Assembly (NCBI RefSeq): GCF_000979455.1
Contig: NZ_JJOY01000014.1
Coordinates: forward strand, 53,278-117,277
Length of the DNA stretch: 64,000 bases
Source: Methanosarcina sp. 2.H.T.1A.6
GTDB lineage: Archaea > Halobacteriota > Methanosarcinia > Methanosarcinales > Methanosarcinaceae
Direction of reading: 5' to 3'
Shown in pieces: positions 9,077-18,550 of this stretch. A model generated the notes under the pieces. That model was given only the letters and a program-made list of their open reading frames with translations, was not told the origin of the DNA and made no database searches. The translations under genes and the position numbers were made by a program. Positions within the stretch are counted from its first letter, which is position 1. Each line of letters begins with the position of its first letter.

Positions 9077-9346
9077 TCACCGAATATAGACTCTTTCATT
9101 GACGAGAGCCCGAATTTCTGAATCAGGAATTTGCCTAAAGCCCCTCACTAAAAAATATGGATGGTTCACAGGTCCAAAGACACTGGCAATTGTACCAATC
9201 CGACTCAGGGCTTTGTCAACAACAACCGAATTCAACTTTGGAGGACTACCTGAGACATTATCGGGTTTTACCTCATCCCCTCTAATTATCAGGTTTTTAG
9301 GACCTGACCTGTGCAACACGGTACCGAGTCGTTTCATATCAGCCAC
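9077..9346 (-). CDS. gar1: H/ACA RNA-protein complex component Gar1
   Basis: 89-residue Gar1 homologue, the small beta-barrel subunit of the H/ACA ribonucleoprotein that guides pseudouridylation of rRNA with Cbf5, Nop10 and L7Ae. Recognisable Gar1 core features are KRLGTVLHRSGPKNLIIRG near the start and SRIGTIASVFGPVNHPYFLVRG in the middle. The glycine-arginine tails of the eukaryotic protein are absent, as in other archaea. The start is either GTG 9344-9346 or ATG 9335-9337; neither has a strong ribosome-binding site. Its position just ahead of tfb is the conserved euryarchaeal arrangement. Confidence 0.92.
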   Translation of the reverse strand: MADMKRLGTVLHRSGPKNLIIRGDEVKPDNVSGSPPKLNSVVVDKALSRIGTIASVFGPVNHPYFLVRGFRQIPDSEIRALVNERVYIR

Positions 9347-9420
9347 GAATAGTTATGCCTCTCTGCGCAGGGTAGAATACCCCGGCTTCGAGTGGATTAA
9401 ACTGTCAGTCCCGAATAAGA

Positions 9421-9433
9421 ATATATATTATAG
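9421..9433 (-). promoter_or_regulatory. TATA box of gar1
   Basis: On the minus strand this reads as an extended TATAATATATAT element about 80 bases ahead of the gar1 start, implying a leader of roughly 50 nt. Confidence 0.45.
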
Positions 9434-9553
9434 ACTGAGAAGCATATGTAGTCTACGTTTATAACATATAAAGATATCGCAAGACCTATATTATACATTG
9501 ATTGGAACTAAATTGAGAGAGTAAAATATAAGATACAGTCAAGGAGAACCACA

Positions 9554-9567
9554 AGCTTATATATTAA
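9554..9567 (+). promoter_or_regulatory. TATA box of ppdK
   Basis: AGCTTATATATTAA is a strong archaeal TATA box. A start about 24 bases downstream would fall near 9585, so the mRNA would begin just ahead of the hairpins at 9588-9617 and carry a leader of about 75 nt. Confidence 0.6.
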
Positions 9568-9587
9568 ATGGACATTGTTGGCAACAA

Positions 9588-9617
9588 CCAGGCCTTAGGT
9601 CTGGGGAATTATCAGAC
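9588..9617 (+). promoter_or_regulatory. Two overlapping, mutually exclusive hairpins at the 5' end of the ppdK mRNA
   Basis: CCAGGCC (9588-9594) can pair with GGTCTGG (9598-9604) across a three-base loop. GTCTG (9599-9603) can instead pair with CAGAC (9613-9617). The second helix uses the 3' arm of the first, so only one can form at a time. They sit at the predicted start of the transcript, about 40 nt ahead of the ribosome-binding site, where they could affect stability or translation. A regulatory role is inference. Confidence 0.4.
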
Positions 9618-9658
9618 TCTAACTCCGATTAATGATCTCGTTTCAGGGAGGAGAATCA

Positions 9659-12319
9659 TTGTCTAAGTTCGTATATTTTTTTGGAAAGGATGTAACTGAC
9701 GGCAAAAGTAGTATGAAAGACCTGCTTGGAGGTAAGGGTGCAAACCTTGCCGAGATGGCAAATCTCGGAATTCCCGTACCACCTGGCTTTACAATAACAA
9801 CCGAAGTCTGTGTACTTTATCTAAAGGAAAAGAAATATTCCGCAGAACTGCTCAGACAGGTCGAAGAAGCAATCGATCGATTAGAAAAACTAAATAATAA
9901 AAAACTGGGAGACCCTGAAGATCCACTACTTGTTTCTGTAAGGTCCGGAGCCAAAGTATCCATGCCAGGGATGATGGACACCGTCCTGAATCTGGGGCTT
10001 ACGGACAAATCCGTGATTGGACTCGCAAAAAAAGTTAATGATGAAAGATTCGCTTACGACTGCTACAGAAGATTTATCGCCATGTTTGGGGACGTGGTGC
10101 TTGGAGTTGAATTCAGAAAATTCGATTCCTTAATCGAGGACACTAAAAAGGAAATGGGGATTAAGTCCGACACTGACCTCGATGCAAAAGCATTAAAAGA
10201 ATTGGCAGAAAGATTTAAGGAAGTAATCAAACTCGAAAAAGGATTTGAGTTTCCACAGGATCCTAAAGTTCAGCTTCAGATGGCAATTAATGCTGTTTTT
10301 GATTCATGGAATAACCAGAGAGCCATCACCTACAGGAAACTCAATGACATTGATGACAGCTGGGGTACAGCTGTTACTGTACAGACCATGGTTTATGGGA
10401 ACAGAGGAAACACCTCAGGTACAGGCGTTGCTTTTACAAGAAACTCATCTACAGGCGAAAAGAAGTTCTTCGGAGAATACCTCATCAATGCACAGGGCGA
10501 AGACGTGGTTGCCGGGATAAGGACCCCTGCTTATATTAATACTCTAGGAGACAAAATCCCGGCAGCATATGCCCAGCTTGTGGATATTTGTCAGAGACTT
10601 GAAGCCCACTTCAAGGACATGCAGGACATAGAGTTTACCATTCAGGAAGGAAAACTCTACATGCTGCAGACCAGAACCGGAAAGCGCACAGCTGCCGCAG
10701 CCGTAAAGATTGCAACGGACATGGTGGCAGAAGGGCTCATAGACAGGGAAACTGCAGTAAACAGAGTAAAAGCAGAACACATTGACCTGCTCCTGCACCC
10801 GAGGATTGACCCGGAAGCAAAACTGGAAATAATTGCAAAAGGGCTTCCCGCATCTCCCGGAGCAGCTGTAGGAAAGGTAGTATTTACTGCCGAAGCTGCT
10901 GAAGAGATGGCAGAGTTAGGCGAAAAGACAATTCTTGTCCGCACCGAGACCTCTCCGGAAGACATCGGAGGCATGGCAGCTGCGCAGGGAGTCCTTACCG
11001 TGCGCGGAGGGATGACTTCTCACGCCGCAGTCGTTGGTAGAGGCATGGGCAAACCCTGTGTCGTTGGTTGCGGAGAGATCTCAATCGATATGAAGAGCGC
11101 TCACTTCATGGTAAACGGTTTCACCATCAAAGAGCACGAATATATTACGATCGATGGAAGTATCGGAAGCGTCATAATCGGGAAAGTAGACCTGATTGAT
11201 GCCGAAATAAATTACGATCTGAGAAAGCTCCTCACATGGGCTGACGAGATAAGGACTCTCGGAGTAAGGACAAACGCCGACAACCCGGCTGATGCAGCCC
11301 TTGCCCGCGAACTCGGTGCAGAAGGTATCGGGCTTTGCAGGACAGAGCACATGTTCTTCGGAGAAGATAGGATCCCTGCAGTCAGGGAAATGATCATGGC
11401 CGAAGACGAAAAGACCAGGAAGAAAGCCCTCAAGAAACTGCTCCCCATGCAGAAAGCAGATTTCCTCGGAATCTTCCGCAGCATGGAAGGCCTGCCTGTA
11501 ACCATCCGGCTCCTTGACCCACCTCTGCACGAGTTCCTTCCTGATAAAGAAGAGCTCGATGAAAAGCTCAGGGAACTTGAAGCCTCTGGGGATTGCGGGA
11601 AAATCGATGAGATAAAAAAAGTTATCAAGCGTGTAATTTCCCTTAAGGAACTCAACCCCATGCTCGGGCACAGGGGCTGCAGGCTCGGGATCACCTATCC
11701 TGAGATCTACAACATGCAGGTACGTGCAATAATGGAGGCCGCCTGTGAACTTGCATCTGAGGGAATGGAGATTGTTCCTGAAATCATGATCCCACTCGTT
11801 GGCCTTGTAAAGGAACTCTCCCTTTCCAGAGAGGAAGTCTGCAAGATGGCAGAAGCTGTCATGGCTGAAAAAGGCGTAAAGATCGACTACAAGGTAGGAA
11901 CCATGATCGAACTGCCCAGAGCCGCAATCATTGCAGACCAGATCGCAAAGGAAGCCGACTTCTTCTCCTTCGGAACAAATGATCTGACCCAGACAACCTT
12001 CGGGTTCAGCAGGGACGACGTATCCAAGTTCGTGCCTATCTACCAGAAGGCAGGAATCCTTGAACACGACCCCTTCGCAGTCCTGGACCAGGAAGGCGTA
12101 GGCGAGATCATGAAGATTGGTATACAGAAAGGCCGCTCCGTCAAACCCAACCTCAAGATGGGAATCTGCGGAGAACACGGCGGAGAGCCGAGATCCATTG
12201 CCTTCGCTCACGAAATCGGTATTGATTATGTGAGCTGCTCCCCCTACAGAGTCCCAATTGCAAGGCTTGTAGCTGCACAGAGCACAATGGAAATGAAAAA
12301 CACAAAAGGAAAAATCTAA
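9659..12319 (+). CDS. ppdK: Pyruvate, phosphate dikinase
   Basis: 886 residues, normal length for PPDK, which interconverts pyruvate + ATP + phosphate with PEP + AMP + pyrophosphate. The N-terminal ATP-grasp region holds GGKGANLAEMANLGIPVPPG and VSVRSGAKVSMPGMMDTVLN. The central swinging domain carries the phosphorylated histidine in GGMTSHAAVVGRGMGKPC. The C-terminal TIM-barrel PEP/pyruvate domain contains FFSFGTNDLTQTTFGFSRDD and the CGEHGGEP loop. An ATG at 9632 is in frame, but GGAGGAG at 9647-9653 sits five bases before TTG 9659-9661, so I take the TTG as the start. In methanogens PPDK probably supports PEP formation for gluconeogenesis. The gene is monocistronic, with its own promoter, structured leader and terminator. 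Confidence 0.96.
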   Translation: MSKFVYFFGKDVTDGKSSMKDLLGGKGANLAEMANLGIPVPPGFTITTEVCVLYLKEKKYSAELLRQVEEAIDRLEKLNNKKLGDPEDPLLVSVRSGAKVSMPGMMDTVLNLGLTDKSVIGLAKKVNDERFAYDCYRRFIAMFGDVVLGVEFRKFDSLIEDTKKEMGIKSDTDLDAKALKELAERFKEVIKLEKGFEFPQDPKVQLQMAINAVFDSWNNQRAITYRKLNDIDDSWGTAVTVQTMVYGNRGNTSGTGVAFTRNSSTGEKKFFGEYLINAQGEDVVAGIRTPAYINTLGDKIPAAYAQLVDICQRLEAHFKDMQDIEFTIQEGKLYMLQTRTGKRTAAAAVKIATDMVAEGLIDRETAVNRVKAEHIDLLLHPRIDPEAKLEIIAKGLPASPGAAVGKVVFTAEAAEEMAELGEKTILVRTETSPEDIGGMAAAQGVLTVRGGMTSHAAVVGRGMGKPCVVGCGEISIDMKSAHFMVNGFTIKEHEYITIDGSIGSVIIGKVDLIDAEINYDLRKLLTWADEIRTLGVRTNADNPADAALARELGAEGIGLCRTEHMFFGEDRIPAVREMIMAEDEKTRKKALKKLLPMQKADFLGIFRSMEGLPVTIRLLDPPLHEFLPDKEELDEKLRELEASGDCGKIDEIKKVIKRVISLKELNPMLGHRGCRLGITYPEIYNMQVRAIMEAACELASEGMEIVPEIMIPLVGLVKELSLSREEVCKMAEAVMAEKGVKIDYKVGTMIELPRAAIIADQIAKEADFFSFGTNDLTQTTFGFSRDDVSKFVPIYQKAGILEHDPFAVLDQEGVGEIMKIGIQKGRSVKPNLKMGICGEHGGEPRSIAFAHEIGIDYVSCSPYRVPIARLVAAQSTMEMKNTKGKI

Positions 12320-12332
12320 AATTTAAAACTCT

Positions 12333-12368
12333 GGCGGGACCATATCCTGCCATTTTCTTCTTTTTTTG
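12333..12368 (+). terminator. ppdK terminator
   Basis: GGCGGGA (12333-12339) pairs with TCCTGCC (12345-12351) across a five-base loop and is followed by a T-rich run ending in seven Ts. It begins 13 bases after the ppdK stop codon. Confidence 0.7.
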
Positions 12369-12545
12369 AAAAACAGCTCTTAGGAGCGTAGCAGCTAACC
12401 CGCATTTAGCCTGCTTCAGGACTTAAATAAATCATCCCATGTTGCACTAATCCTCAAAAACCAGAAATCGAAAATTCAAAAAAAGGCGATCGAATTGCAG
12501 CAGGATCTGCCGCAATCCTTCAAGAAAGATAAATGTTCAGAAACT

Positions 12546-13520
12546 TCAGTATTCCCTTGCAATCATATAATCGGCAATCTGAAGGAGGAGATCCTTTTCT
12601 GGACAGTCTTTCAGAACATCCAGTTTTGCCTTGCCTTCATTGATATATGAGATTGCAAGATTTTTCACGTAATCGAGTGACCCACATTCGGTAAGAGTCC
12701 GGACGGCTCCTTCGGTTTCTTCGATAGTGGCTTCTCCTTTTCCGAATATGTCAAGATTTATGCCTTTCCTGAAAGCGTCAATGACAATCAGGGTATGCTT
12801 CCCTTCCATAAGGTCACTGCCTCTTACCTTTCCAAGTATTTCTTCAGGAGAGATCATGTCCAGAACATCATCGTACATCTGGAAGCCAATTCCTATAAGA
12901 CGACCATATTCGGATAAGGCCTCAGCAACCTCGTCAGAGGCTCCACCGAGGAGAGCACCGATCTTGGCTGCGGCTGCATAGAGGACAGAGGTCTTCTTTT
13001 CCACCATTTCGATGTACTCAAGTTCCGTTACCCTATCCCTTATTTCGAAGTCCATGTCAAGCCACTGCCCTTCACAGATTTCGGTACAGGTCTTTGAGAG
13101 GACATCCATGCACTTTAAAATCCTTACAGGTTCGTTATCGACCTTTGACAGGATCTCGAAAGCTTTGGAGTAAAGGGTGTCTCCGGCAAGGATAGCACCG
13201 GCTTCGCCCCATTTAACATGAACCGCAGGCATTCCCCTACGGACGTCGTCCTTATCCATAATATCGTCATGGATCAGGGTGAAATTGTGTACAAGTTCCA
13301 CAGCCACTGCTGCAGGCAAAACGGATCTGAGATCGGAACCTACAGCTTCTGCTGCCAGGATAAGAACCGCCGGACGAAGGCGCTTTCCGCCAGCGTCCAC
13401 AAGATAACGAGAAGCTTTGTACAGCTCCTCGGGACGGGTTATTGGAAGCAGTTCGTCAATTGCAGCATCAACATGGGTACTTCTTTTTTGAATCTCATCA
13501 ATAAGCGTCATAAGCATCAC
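12546..13520 (-). CDS. idsA: Short-chain polyprenyl diphosphate synthase (farnesyl/geranylgeranyl-PP synthase)
   Basis: 324 residues, the length of archaeal IdsA, which condenses isopentenyl diphosphate with allylic diphosphates to C15/C20 chains for archaeal ether lipids. The first Asp-rich motif is DDIMD in LIHDDIMDKDDVRRG, and the second is DDVLD in GFQMYDDVLDMI. The upstream GGKRLRP and the KTSVLY segment are also conserved. Alternative starts exist at GTG 13520, ATG 13517 and ATG 13511 (MTLIDEIQK); none has a clear ribosome-binding site. RNase J ends only 29 bases upstream on the same strand, and fni, ipk and mvk lie further upstream, so this is the distal part of an isoprenoid gene neighbourhood. 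Product length (C15 versus C20) cannot be fixed by eye. Confidence 0.93.
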   Translation of the reverse strand: MMLMTLIDEIQKRSTHVDAAIDELLPITRPEELYKASRYLVDAGGKRLRPAVLILAAEAVGSDLRSVLPAAVAVELVHNFTLIHDDIMDKDDVRRGMPAVHVKWGEAGAILAGDTLYSKAFEILSKVDNEPVRILKCMDVLSKTCTEICEGQWLDMDFEIRDRVTELEYIEMVEKKTSVLYAAAAKIGALLGGASDEVAEALSEYGRLIGIGFQMYDDVLDMISPEEILGKVRGSDLMEGKHTLIVIDAFRKGINLDIFGKGEATIEETEGAVRTLTECGSLDYVKNLAISYINEGKAKLDVLKDCPEKDLLLQIADYMIAREY

Positions 13521-13549
13521 GAGAATACAGAGAGGTTTTCATTATAGAG

Positions 13550-14893
13550 TTACTCTTCTATATATAACACTTCGCCGTTCCTGAGAAGGTGTACGGTATC
13601 TCCGAGTACATACCCCGCATCCTCTGCCATTTCGATGTAATGCCCGTGCATTTCCATGTCTCCATGGGCAGGAATTACATGCTCGGGATTGACCATGCGC
13701 AAAAGCTCCCAGTGGTCTTCCCTGTAAGCGTGCCCTGATACGTGAACATTGTCATAGATCCTGCCGCCCCTCATCCTGAGTTTGGTCTCAAGAGCATAGC
13801 GGTTTGCCTGAGTCATTGGGCTCGGGATCACATTTGCTGAGAAAATGATCCTGTCTCCGGGGTCGATTGTGTAAGGCGTTTCCCCGTTTGCAACCCGAAC
13901 GAGAATGGAGCCTGGCTCTCCCTGGTGTCCTGTAACAATAGGAAGATACTTGTTCTTGCCTTCCTGCATGATGCGCTTGAATGCCCTGTCGACATCTTTT
14001 CTCATGCCGTAAATCTCCACATTGGAGGGCAGTTTAAGGTAGCCGACATCTCTGGCTGCACTCACATAACGTTCCATGGAGCGCCCCATAAGCACCGGAA
14101 TTCTTCCCATTTCCTCGGCAGCCTCGATAATTGCTTTTAGCCTGGCAATGTGAGAGGCAAAAGTTGTAACGATCATGCCCACATCGGACTCTTCTGTCCC
14201 GAGCAGTACATCCCTGACCATGTCCTTTGCAATCTGTTCCGAGGGGGTCTTTCCTGAGCGTCCTGCATTCGTGCTTTCGGTAATCATTGCAATGACCCCT
14301 TCCCTTCCGAGGGATTTGAAGCGCTCGAAGTCAGGAGCATCACCCATAGTAGGAGTCCTGTCCAGCTTGAAGTCACAGGCATAAAGGACTGCCCCTGCAG
14401 GAGTGTGCACAGCTGCAAGTACACAGTCGATAATACTGTGCTGGACCCTGATGAATTCTATTGAAATATCTTCCGTAACCTGGTAGGTCCCACCTGCCTG
14501 TAAAGGAATAACCCTGTTGCAGACCTCGAACTTGCGCTCAGACTCAATCTGCTGTTTGATGATAGCTGCGGTATAGGGGGTAGCAAGTATAGGAGCATTA
14601 TACCTGTGGGCAAGCTTCGGAATCGCGCCTACGTGGTCAAGGTGCCCGTGAGTACAGACAATCGCCCTGACAGTCCCGTTGATTTCTTTCATAATAGTAT
14701 CATCAGGGATTGCACCCATCTCGATCAGTTCAAGAGAATGCATTTTGTCAATTTCAACATCTTCATGGATTTGAACCCGGTCAAGCCTGAGCCCCATATC
14801 CAGAATGACAATATCTTCACCTATAATGATAGCAGTCATATTGCGGCCCATTTCATTATAGCCGCCGACTGCAACAATTCCTATTTCAGTCAT
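13550..14893 (-). CDS. rnj: RNase J family ribonuclease (archaeal metallo-beta-lactamase/beta-CASP)
   Basis: 447 residues, typical of archaeal RNase J (aRNase J), a zinc-dependent 5'-3' exoribonuclease of the beta-CASP group. The metallo-beta-lactamase motifs are intact: motif 2 THGHLDHVG, HSIIDCVL, and the ACDFKLDRTP aspartate motif. The beta-CASP signatures follow in GTEESDVGMIVTTFASHIARL, VTGHQGEPGSIL and the HVSGHAYREDH histidines. It lacks the long C-terminal domain of bacterial RNase J. The unusually long (1.5 kb) non-coding interval upstream isolates it from fni; idsA follows at a gap of 29 bases and is probably co-transcribed. Confidence 0.94.
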   Translation of the reverse strand: MTEIGIVAVGGYNEMGRNMTAIIIGEDIVILDMGLRLDRVQIHEDVEIDKMHSLELIEMGAIPDDTIMKEINGTVRAIVCTHGHLDHVGAIPKLAHRYNAPILATPYTAAIIKQQIESERKFEVCNRVIPLQAGGTYQVTEDISIEFIRVQHSIIDCVLAAVHTPAGAVLYACDFKLDRTPTMGDAPDFERFKSLGREGVIAMITESTNAGRSGKTPSEQIAKDMVRDVLLGTEESDVGMIVTTFASHIARLKAIIEAAEEMGRIPVLMGRSMERYVSAARDVGYLKLPSNVEIYGMRKDVDRAFKRIMQEGKNKYLPIVTGHQGEPGSILVRVANGETPYTIDPGDRIIFSANVIPSPMTQANRYALETKLRMRGGRIYDNVHVSGHAYREDHWELLRMVNPEHVIPAHGDMEMHGHYIEMAEDAGYVLGDTVHLLRNGEVLYIEE

Positions 14894-16430
14894 ATTTTTT
14901 AACCTCTTATTAAATTTTTTAATTTTTCATCCTTGTGAAACCGAAACCTCAAAACGAATCAGGTAACGGTCTTAAATCAATGACCATGAATGTAAACGGT
15001 ATAGTAGAGAAGTATAGAATCATCTTTAGAAAAGTCACTTCTAAAAGCTACCTCTTATACCCTTGAAGAAATCCTCTCCTGGATGAAATGCACCAGGCTG
15101 CAGTCCCTAGCAGGATAATGCCACTTTAAATATATATTTGTTTCATTATACAAATATTTTGATCTGCCAGAACTTCCGGAAACGACCTCTGATTCTGTTC
15201 TCAGGTAATACAGATTTTAAAAAGGCTTTCCGACCCATTGAGAGATTTCCGGAGCCGAACTTGATCTACAGGCACTTTCAGTATCCTTCCTTAGTCACAA
15301 CTATTTCTCAAAAGGCCTGATTCCAAACATACTCCGAATTAAGGGTAAGCTTTTACCTTTAAATGACTTTACTAACCTATTTCCTATATTTCAATAACCT
15401 AGAATATATATTCCAATAATCTAGATTATATATTCCAATGATTTGCCTTCATACTCCAATGACTTATTTCCTGAATTCCAGTATTTTCCAGATTCCAGTT
15501 GATCAGGTATAGGAACTTACTTCAATACTTGCCTAAATTATTTGTTTATAATTGATCCCTAATTCCAGTTGATCTTATGAACAATTCCTGATTTAATGAA
15601 TCTGATACGTGACCTTTAATTTAACAATTCCATAAATGACTCTAATGAACGATTTAAAGAAATTGATTATTAAATCAAGATTTTAAAGAACCAATTCTTT
15701 GAGTTGGTCCTGAATTGATGATTTTAAGGAGTGTATTTCAAGGAAAAATTAACCCCGATTAATGTTTCGAAGGTCTTTACCTCGGGAAATTGATATTCAA
15801 ACTAAGAATTTTATGAGGTAGTTCTAAGAGTTAATTTCTAAATTAAGGATCTTAAGGAGCTAATCCCTGCTTTGCTTAATGAAAGTAATTTGACATTGAG
15901 TCCTATTCAGCTAAGTTCTATTATGGTAATTATATTTATCTGAATTACCAGAAAAATAATCTCTTTATTTCACGATGTTACAGTAAACTGACAGCTGCCC
16001 TGCCAATTTATTATGTATGATCTTTGCTTTGTAAAGGTCTTACCGCAGTACTGACCTGCAAATCCCAGTAAAACTGCTTCCAGTGTTCCAGATGAAATCA
16101 TGATAACTCTGGTATTCTCATGCAGTCTTAATAACCGGCGTTCTTTTACTCTTCCGGTATACCTAAAGGGAAACAAAGCTAATTACTTTTTCCCTGATTA
16201 AGAGTTCTGAGAGATAAATAAGTTCTCAGGTTAATATTGACTAATATTAACTATTTTCTTTTGAGACATTACTTCCGTTTTACGTATAAACATTGTCATG
16301 GAATAAATCTGTAATCGAACAAATCTGTAATCGAACAAATCTGTAATCGAACAAATCTGTAATGGGCTATGCAGGTTATGAAGGATAGAAGTAAGGGACG
16401 ATGGAATGATTACAGTCCCTCTTCCATTGA
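14894..16430. other. 1.5-kb AT-rich non-coding interval
   Basis: No credible gene was found. Short frames here (for example at 15138 and 15970) lack family resemblance, ribosome-binding sites and normal composition. The stretch from 15380 to 15900 is made of loosely repeated phrases such as ATATATTCCAAT, TTCCAGTTGATC and TTTAAAGAA, suggesting decayed tandem repeats. A TATA-like sequence at 15123-15142 could serve RNase J with a leader of about 200 nt. The right end holds a clean 16-bp tandem array. Confidence 0.5.
16305..16366. repeat. 16-bp tandem repeat, about 3.8 copies
   Basis: Unit AAATCTGTAATCGAAC is perfect at 16305-16320, 16321-16336 and 16337-16352, with a partial fourth copy. It lies just past the 3' end of fni. 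Units are contiguous with no spacers, so this is not a CRISPR array. Confidence 0.9.
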
Positions 16431-17528
16431 TTAAAGTGCGTTTTTGCGTAAAGAATAGTCTTTTACATTAAAACCGCGCTGCCCAAGGTATTCGAGTGTC
16501 CATCCGGTGACAACAACCGGTGCATTATGCAAGGCCTGGATGTTTGCACAGCCGCAAAGAAACATTGCAGCCCTGAACTCATCCAGCATGTGGGAGAGGA
16601 CACTGACAACCGAGTCTTTTCCTTCAAGAGAAGGTCCCACAAAGGGTAGGGCTGCACTTGCCACACTGGCTCCCAGAGCGAGGGATTTTGCAATATCAAG
16701 CCCGTTTCGGACTCCACCTGTTGAGATAATCGGGAGGGAAACTCTGGATTCTATTAAGCTGGCAACAGTAGGAATTCCAAAGTCCCAGAAAAGTTCCCCG
16801 AGACGTTCGGAAACCGAATCCCTGCTTTCTTTTGCCCTGTAGACCTCGACTCCTGCCCAGCTGGTGCCCCCAACTCCTCCGACATCAATTGCAGAGACTC
16901 CGGCTTTCTGAAGGAGAAGGGCATCTTCCCTGGAAATGCCTGCTCCTGTCTCTTTCACAATCACGGGAGTTTTGAGCATAGAACATAGTTCAGTAATCAT
17001 ATCCAGGCAGCCGGTAGCATCCCTGTCCCCTTCGGGCTGGATGGCTTCCTGTAAGAAATTAAGGTGAATGGCAAGGGCATCTGCATCAATCATTTCGATG
17101 AGTTTTTCTACCCCTTCAACCCCGTACTGACGAATCTGGGCAGCCCCAACATTTCCGTAGACAAAGGCTTTCGGAGCTTCATCCCTTACAATCCTGAAAG
17201 AGTCCTCCTGAGCAGGGTCGTCAATCGCAGCTCTCTGGCTGCCAACCCCTATCCCGACTCCCAGCTCTTCGGCTGCACCCGCAAGTGCAGCATTGATAGG
17301 GATGGTATCAGGGTGCCCTCCTGTAATAGATGCAATCAAAAATGGAGCTTGCATGCTTTTACCAAGGAAGTCCACTGAAAGGTCGAGCTCATCCATGTTT
17401 AATTCAGGAAGCGCTCTGTGGATTAGAGTCACATCTTCAAAACCCGAACTGACCCCCCGGGCTTCAACCGGGCTTTCAGCACAGAGCTTCAGGTGTTCTA
17501 TCTTTCGCCTTGAGGTAGTATTGATCAT
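16431..17528 (-). CDS. fni: Type 2 isopentenyl-diphosphate delta-isomerase (FMN-dependent)
   Basis: 365 residues, the normal size of IDI-2, which interconverts isopentenyl and dimethylallyl diphosphate with reduced FMN. Recognisable elements are the N-terminal RRKIEHLKLC, the ASITGGHPDT segment, GVGSQRAAI, the catalytic-region Gln in HLNFLQEAIQPEGDRD, VIVKETGAGIS, DVGGVGGTSWAGVE and the phosphate-binding ISTGGVRNGLDIAKSLALGA. ATG 17526-17528 lies only three bases after the stop of ipk (17532), so the two are translationally close. Together with mvk and ipk it completes the archaeal mevalonate branch that runs through isopentenyl phosphate. Confidence 0.96.
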   Translation of the reverse strand: MINTTSRRKIEHLKLCAESPVEARGVSSGFEDVTLIHRALPELNMDELDLSVDFLGKSMQAPFLIASITGGHPDTIPINAALAGAAEELGVGIGVGSQRAAIDDPAQEDSFRIVRDEAPKAFVYGNVGAAQIRQYGVEGVEKLIEMIDADALAIHLNFLQEAIQPEGDRDATGCLDMITELCSMLKTPVIVKETGAGISREDALLLQKAGVSAIDVGGVGGTSWAGVEVYRAKESRDSVSERLGELFWDFGIPTVASLIESRVSLPIISTGGVRNGLDIAKSLALGASVASAALPFVGPSLEGKDSVVSVLSHMLDEFRAAMFLCGCANIQALHNAPVVVTGWTLEYLGQRGFNVKDYSLRKNAL

Positions 17529-17531
17529 ACT

Positions 17532-18314
17532 TCATACCCTTTTATCCGGACTGATCCTGGTCCCTATGGATTCCCCATTTAAGAACCTGTAAATGTTATC
17601 CGCTTTTCCTGCATTGAATATATGTGAAGTAATACTAGAATTTTTGCTAAGTTCCAGAAGTTCCAGCACCTTCCCGAGCATTCCACCGGTAACATCGGTA
17701 CTTCCCGAACCCCCGATACATTGCCGAAATTCCTCAAAGTTGGCAGGAGTGAGCTCAGGCACCGGTTTTCCATCCTTATCAAGCACCCCGTCCTCAGCCG
17801 AGCCCAGCCCGAGCCTAGTGATCCCGAGTTCCTTTGCCAGATAAGGAACTATCTGGTCTCCCGAGAGGATACAGGCCCCGAGTTCAAGATCCATAACAAC
17901 GTCTCCGTGCAGTACGGGGACAAAGCCTTTTTCGAGCATGAGTTTTATGCTGTCAAGGTACATGCTCTCTATCCTCCCGTTTCTGCAAACGGTACAACCC
18001 ATAGGATGCACAGCGATAGCCATAACTCCGAAACTGTTCAGGGCATCCACTACCCTTGAGGCGAGTTTCTTTACGGATTCATGCGTTACAATTGCCCCCT
18101 CGGGGTCAAAAGTCCTGTCAAGCCCGTATTTTTTGGCATAGGTATGCCCAAAAGAGCCAGCCCCATGTACAACAATCATTTTTCCCCGGAAGCCTGAAAC
18201 TTCCCGTGCAATCCTGAGAAGGTCAGCCTCTTTTACAACCCCTTCATTTGCGCCTTTGTCGGTAATGGCGCTGCCTCCGAGTTTAAGGATAACAGATTCG
18301 GTTGAAGCGTTCAT
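17532..18314 (-). CDS. ipk: Isopentenyl phosphate kinase
   Basis: 260-residue amino-acid-kinase-fold enzyme that phosphorylates isopentenyl phosphate to isopentenyl diphosphate, the last step of the modified archaeal mevalonate route. The glycine-rich start VILKLGGSAITDKG and the substrate-binding histidine region MIVVHGAGSFGHTYAKKYGL are characteristic. VLHGDVVMDL and the C-terminal VTGGMLGKVLELLEL loop follow. ATG 18312-18314 has GAGTGAT just upstream. The arrangement mvk, ipk, fni on one strand is a classic archaeal isoprenoid cluster. The missing phosphomevalonate steps are not in this window. Confidence 0.95.
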   Translation of the reverse strand: MNASTESVILKLGGSAITDKGANEGVVKEADLLRIAREVSGFRGKMIVVHGAGSFGHTYAKKYGLDRTFDPEGAIVTHESVKKLASRVVDALNSFGVMAIAVHPMGCTVCRNGRIESMYLDSIKLMLEKGFVPVLHGDVVMDLELGACILSGDQIVPYLAKELGITRLGLGSAEDGVLDKDGKPVPELTPANFEEFRQCIGGSGSTDVTGGMLGKVLELLELSKNSSITSHIFNAGKADNIYRFLNGESIGTRISPDKRV

Positions 18315-18550
18315 TATATCACTCGATACCTTATTAAATAGCTTTCAGTCGATCTAAGGATTAATCTGCGACAGTATTAAACCGTGAATAATTAAACGGG
18401 AATAATTAAACGGGAATAATTGTGATCAAATGCTCCATCCGCCCTTTAAACACACTTTTTTTGAAAAATCCGTAAAGATTCCGGAGCGTTTTGATTTCGG
18501 AGAATATAGGTATTTCCTTTGCAGGAAAACCCATGGGAGTTCCTTAAGGC

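Noticed and set aside
9632..9661. ATG 9632 as the ppdK start
   Set aside because: The ribosome-binding site GGAGGAG lies downstream of it, correctly spaced for TTG 9659.
11081..12211. Long antisense frame (376 codons) across ppdK
   Set aside because: Shadow of the highly biased ppdK codons; no ribosome-binding site, no family likeness, and the plus-strand enzyme is unambiguous.
15970..16176. 68-codon minus-strand frame in the RNase J-fni gap
   Set aside because: No ribosome-binding site, no similarity recognised, and it lies within decayed AT-rich sequence.
16305..16366. Tandem repeats as a CRISPR array
   Set aside because: Units are contiguous and short (16 bp) with no spacers; no cas genes in the window. 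The same holds for the other arrays.
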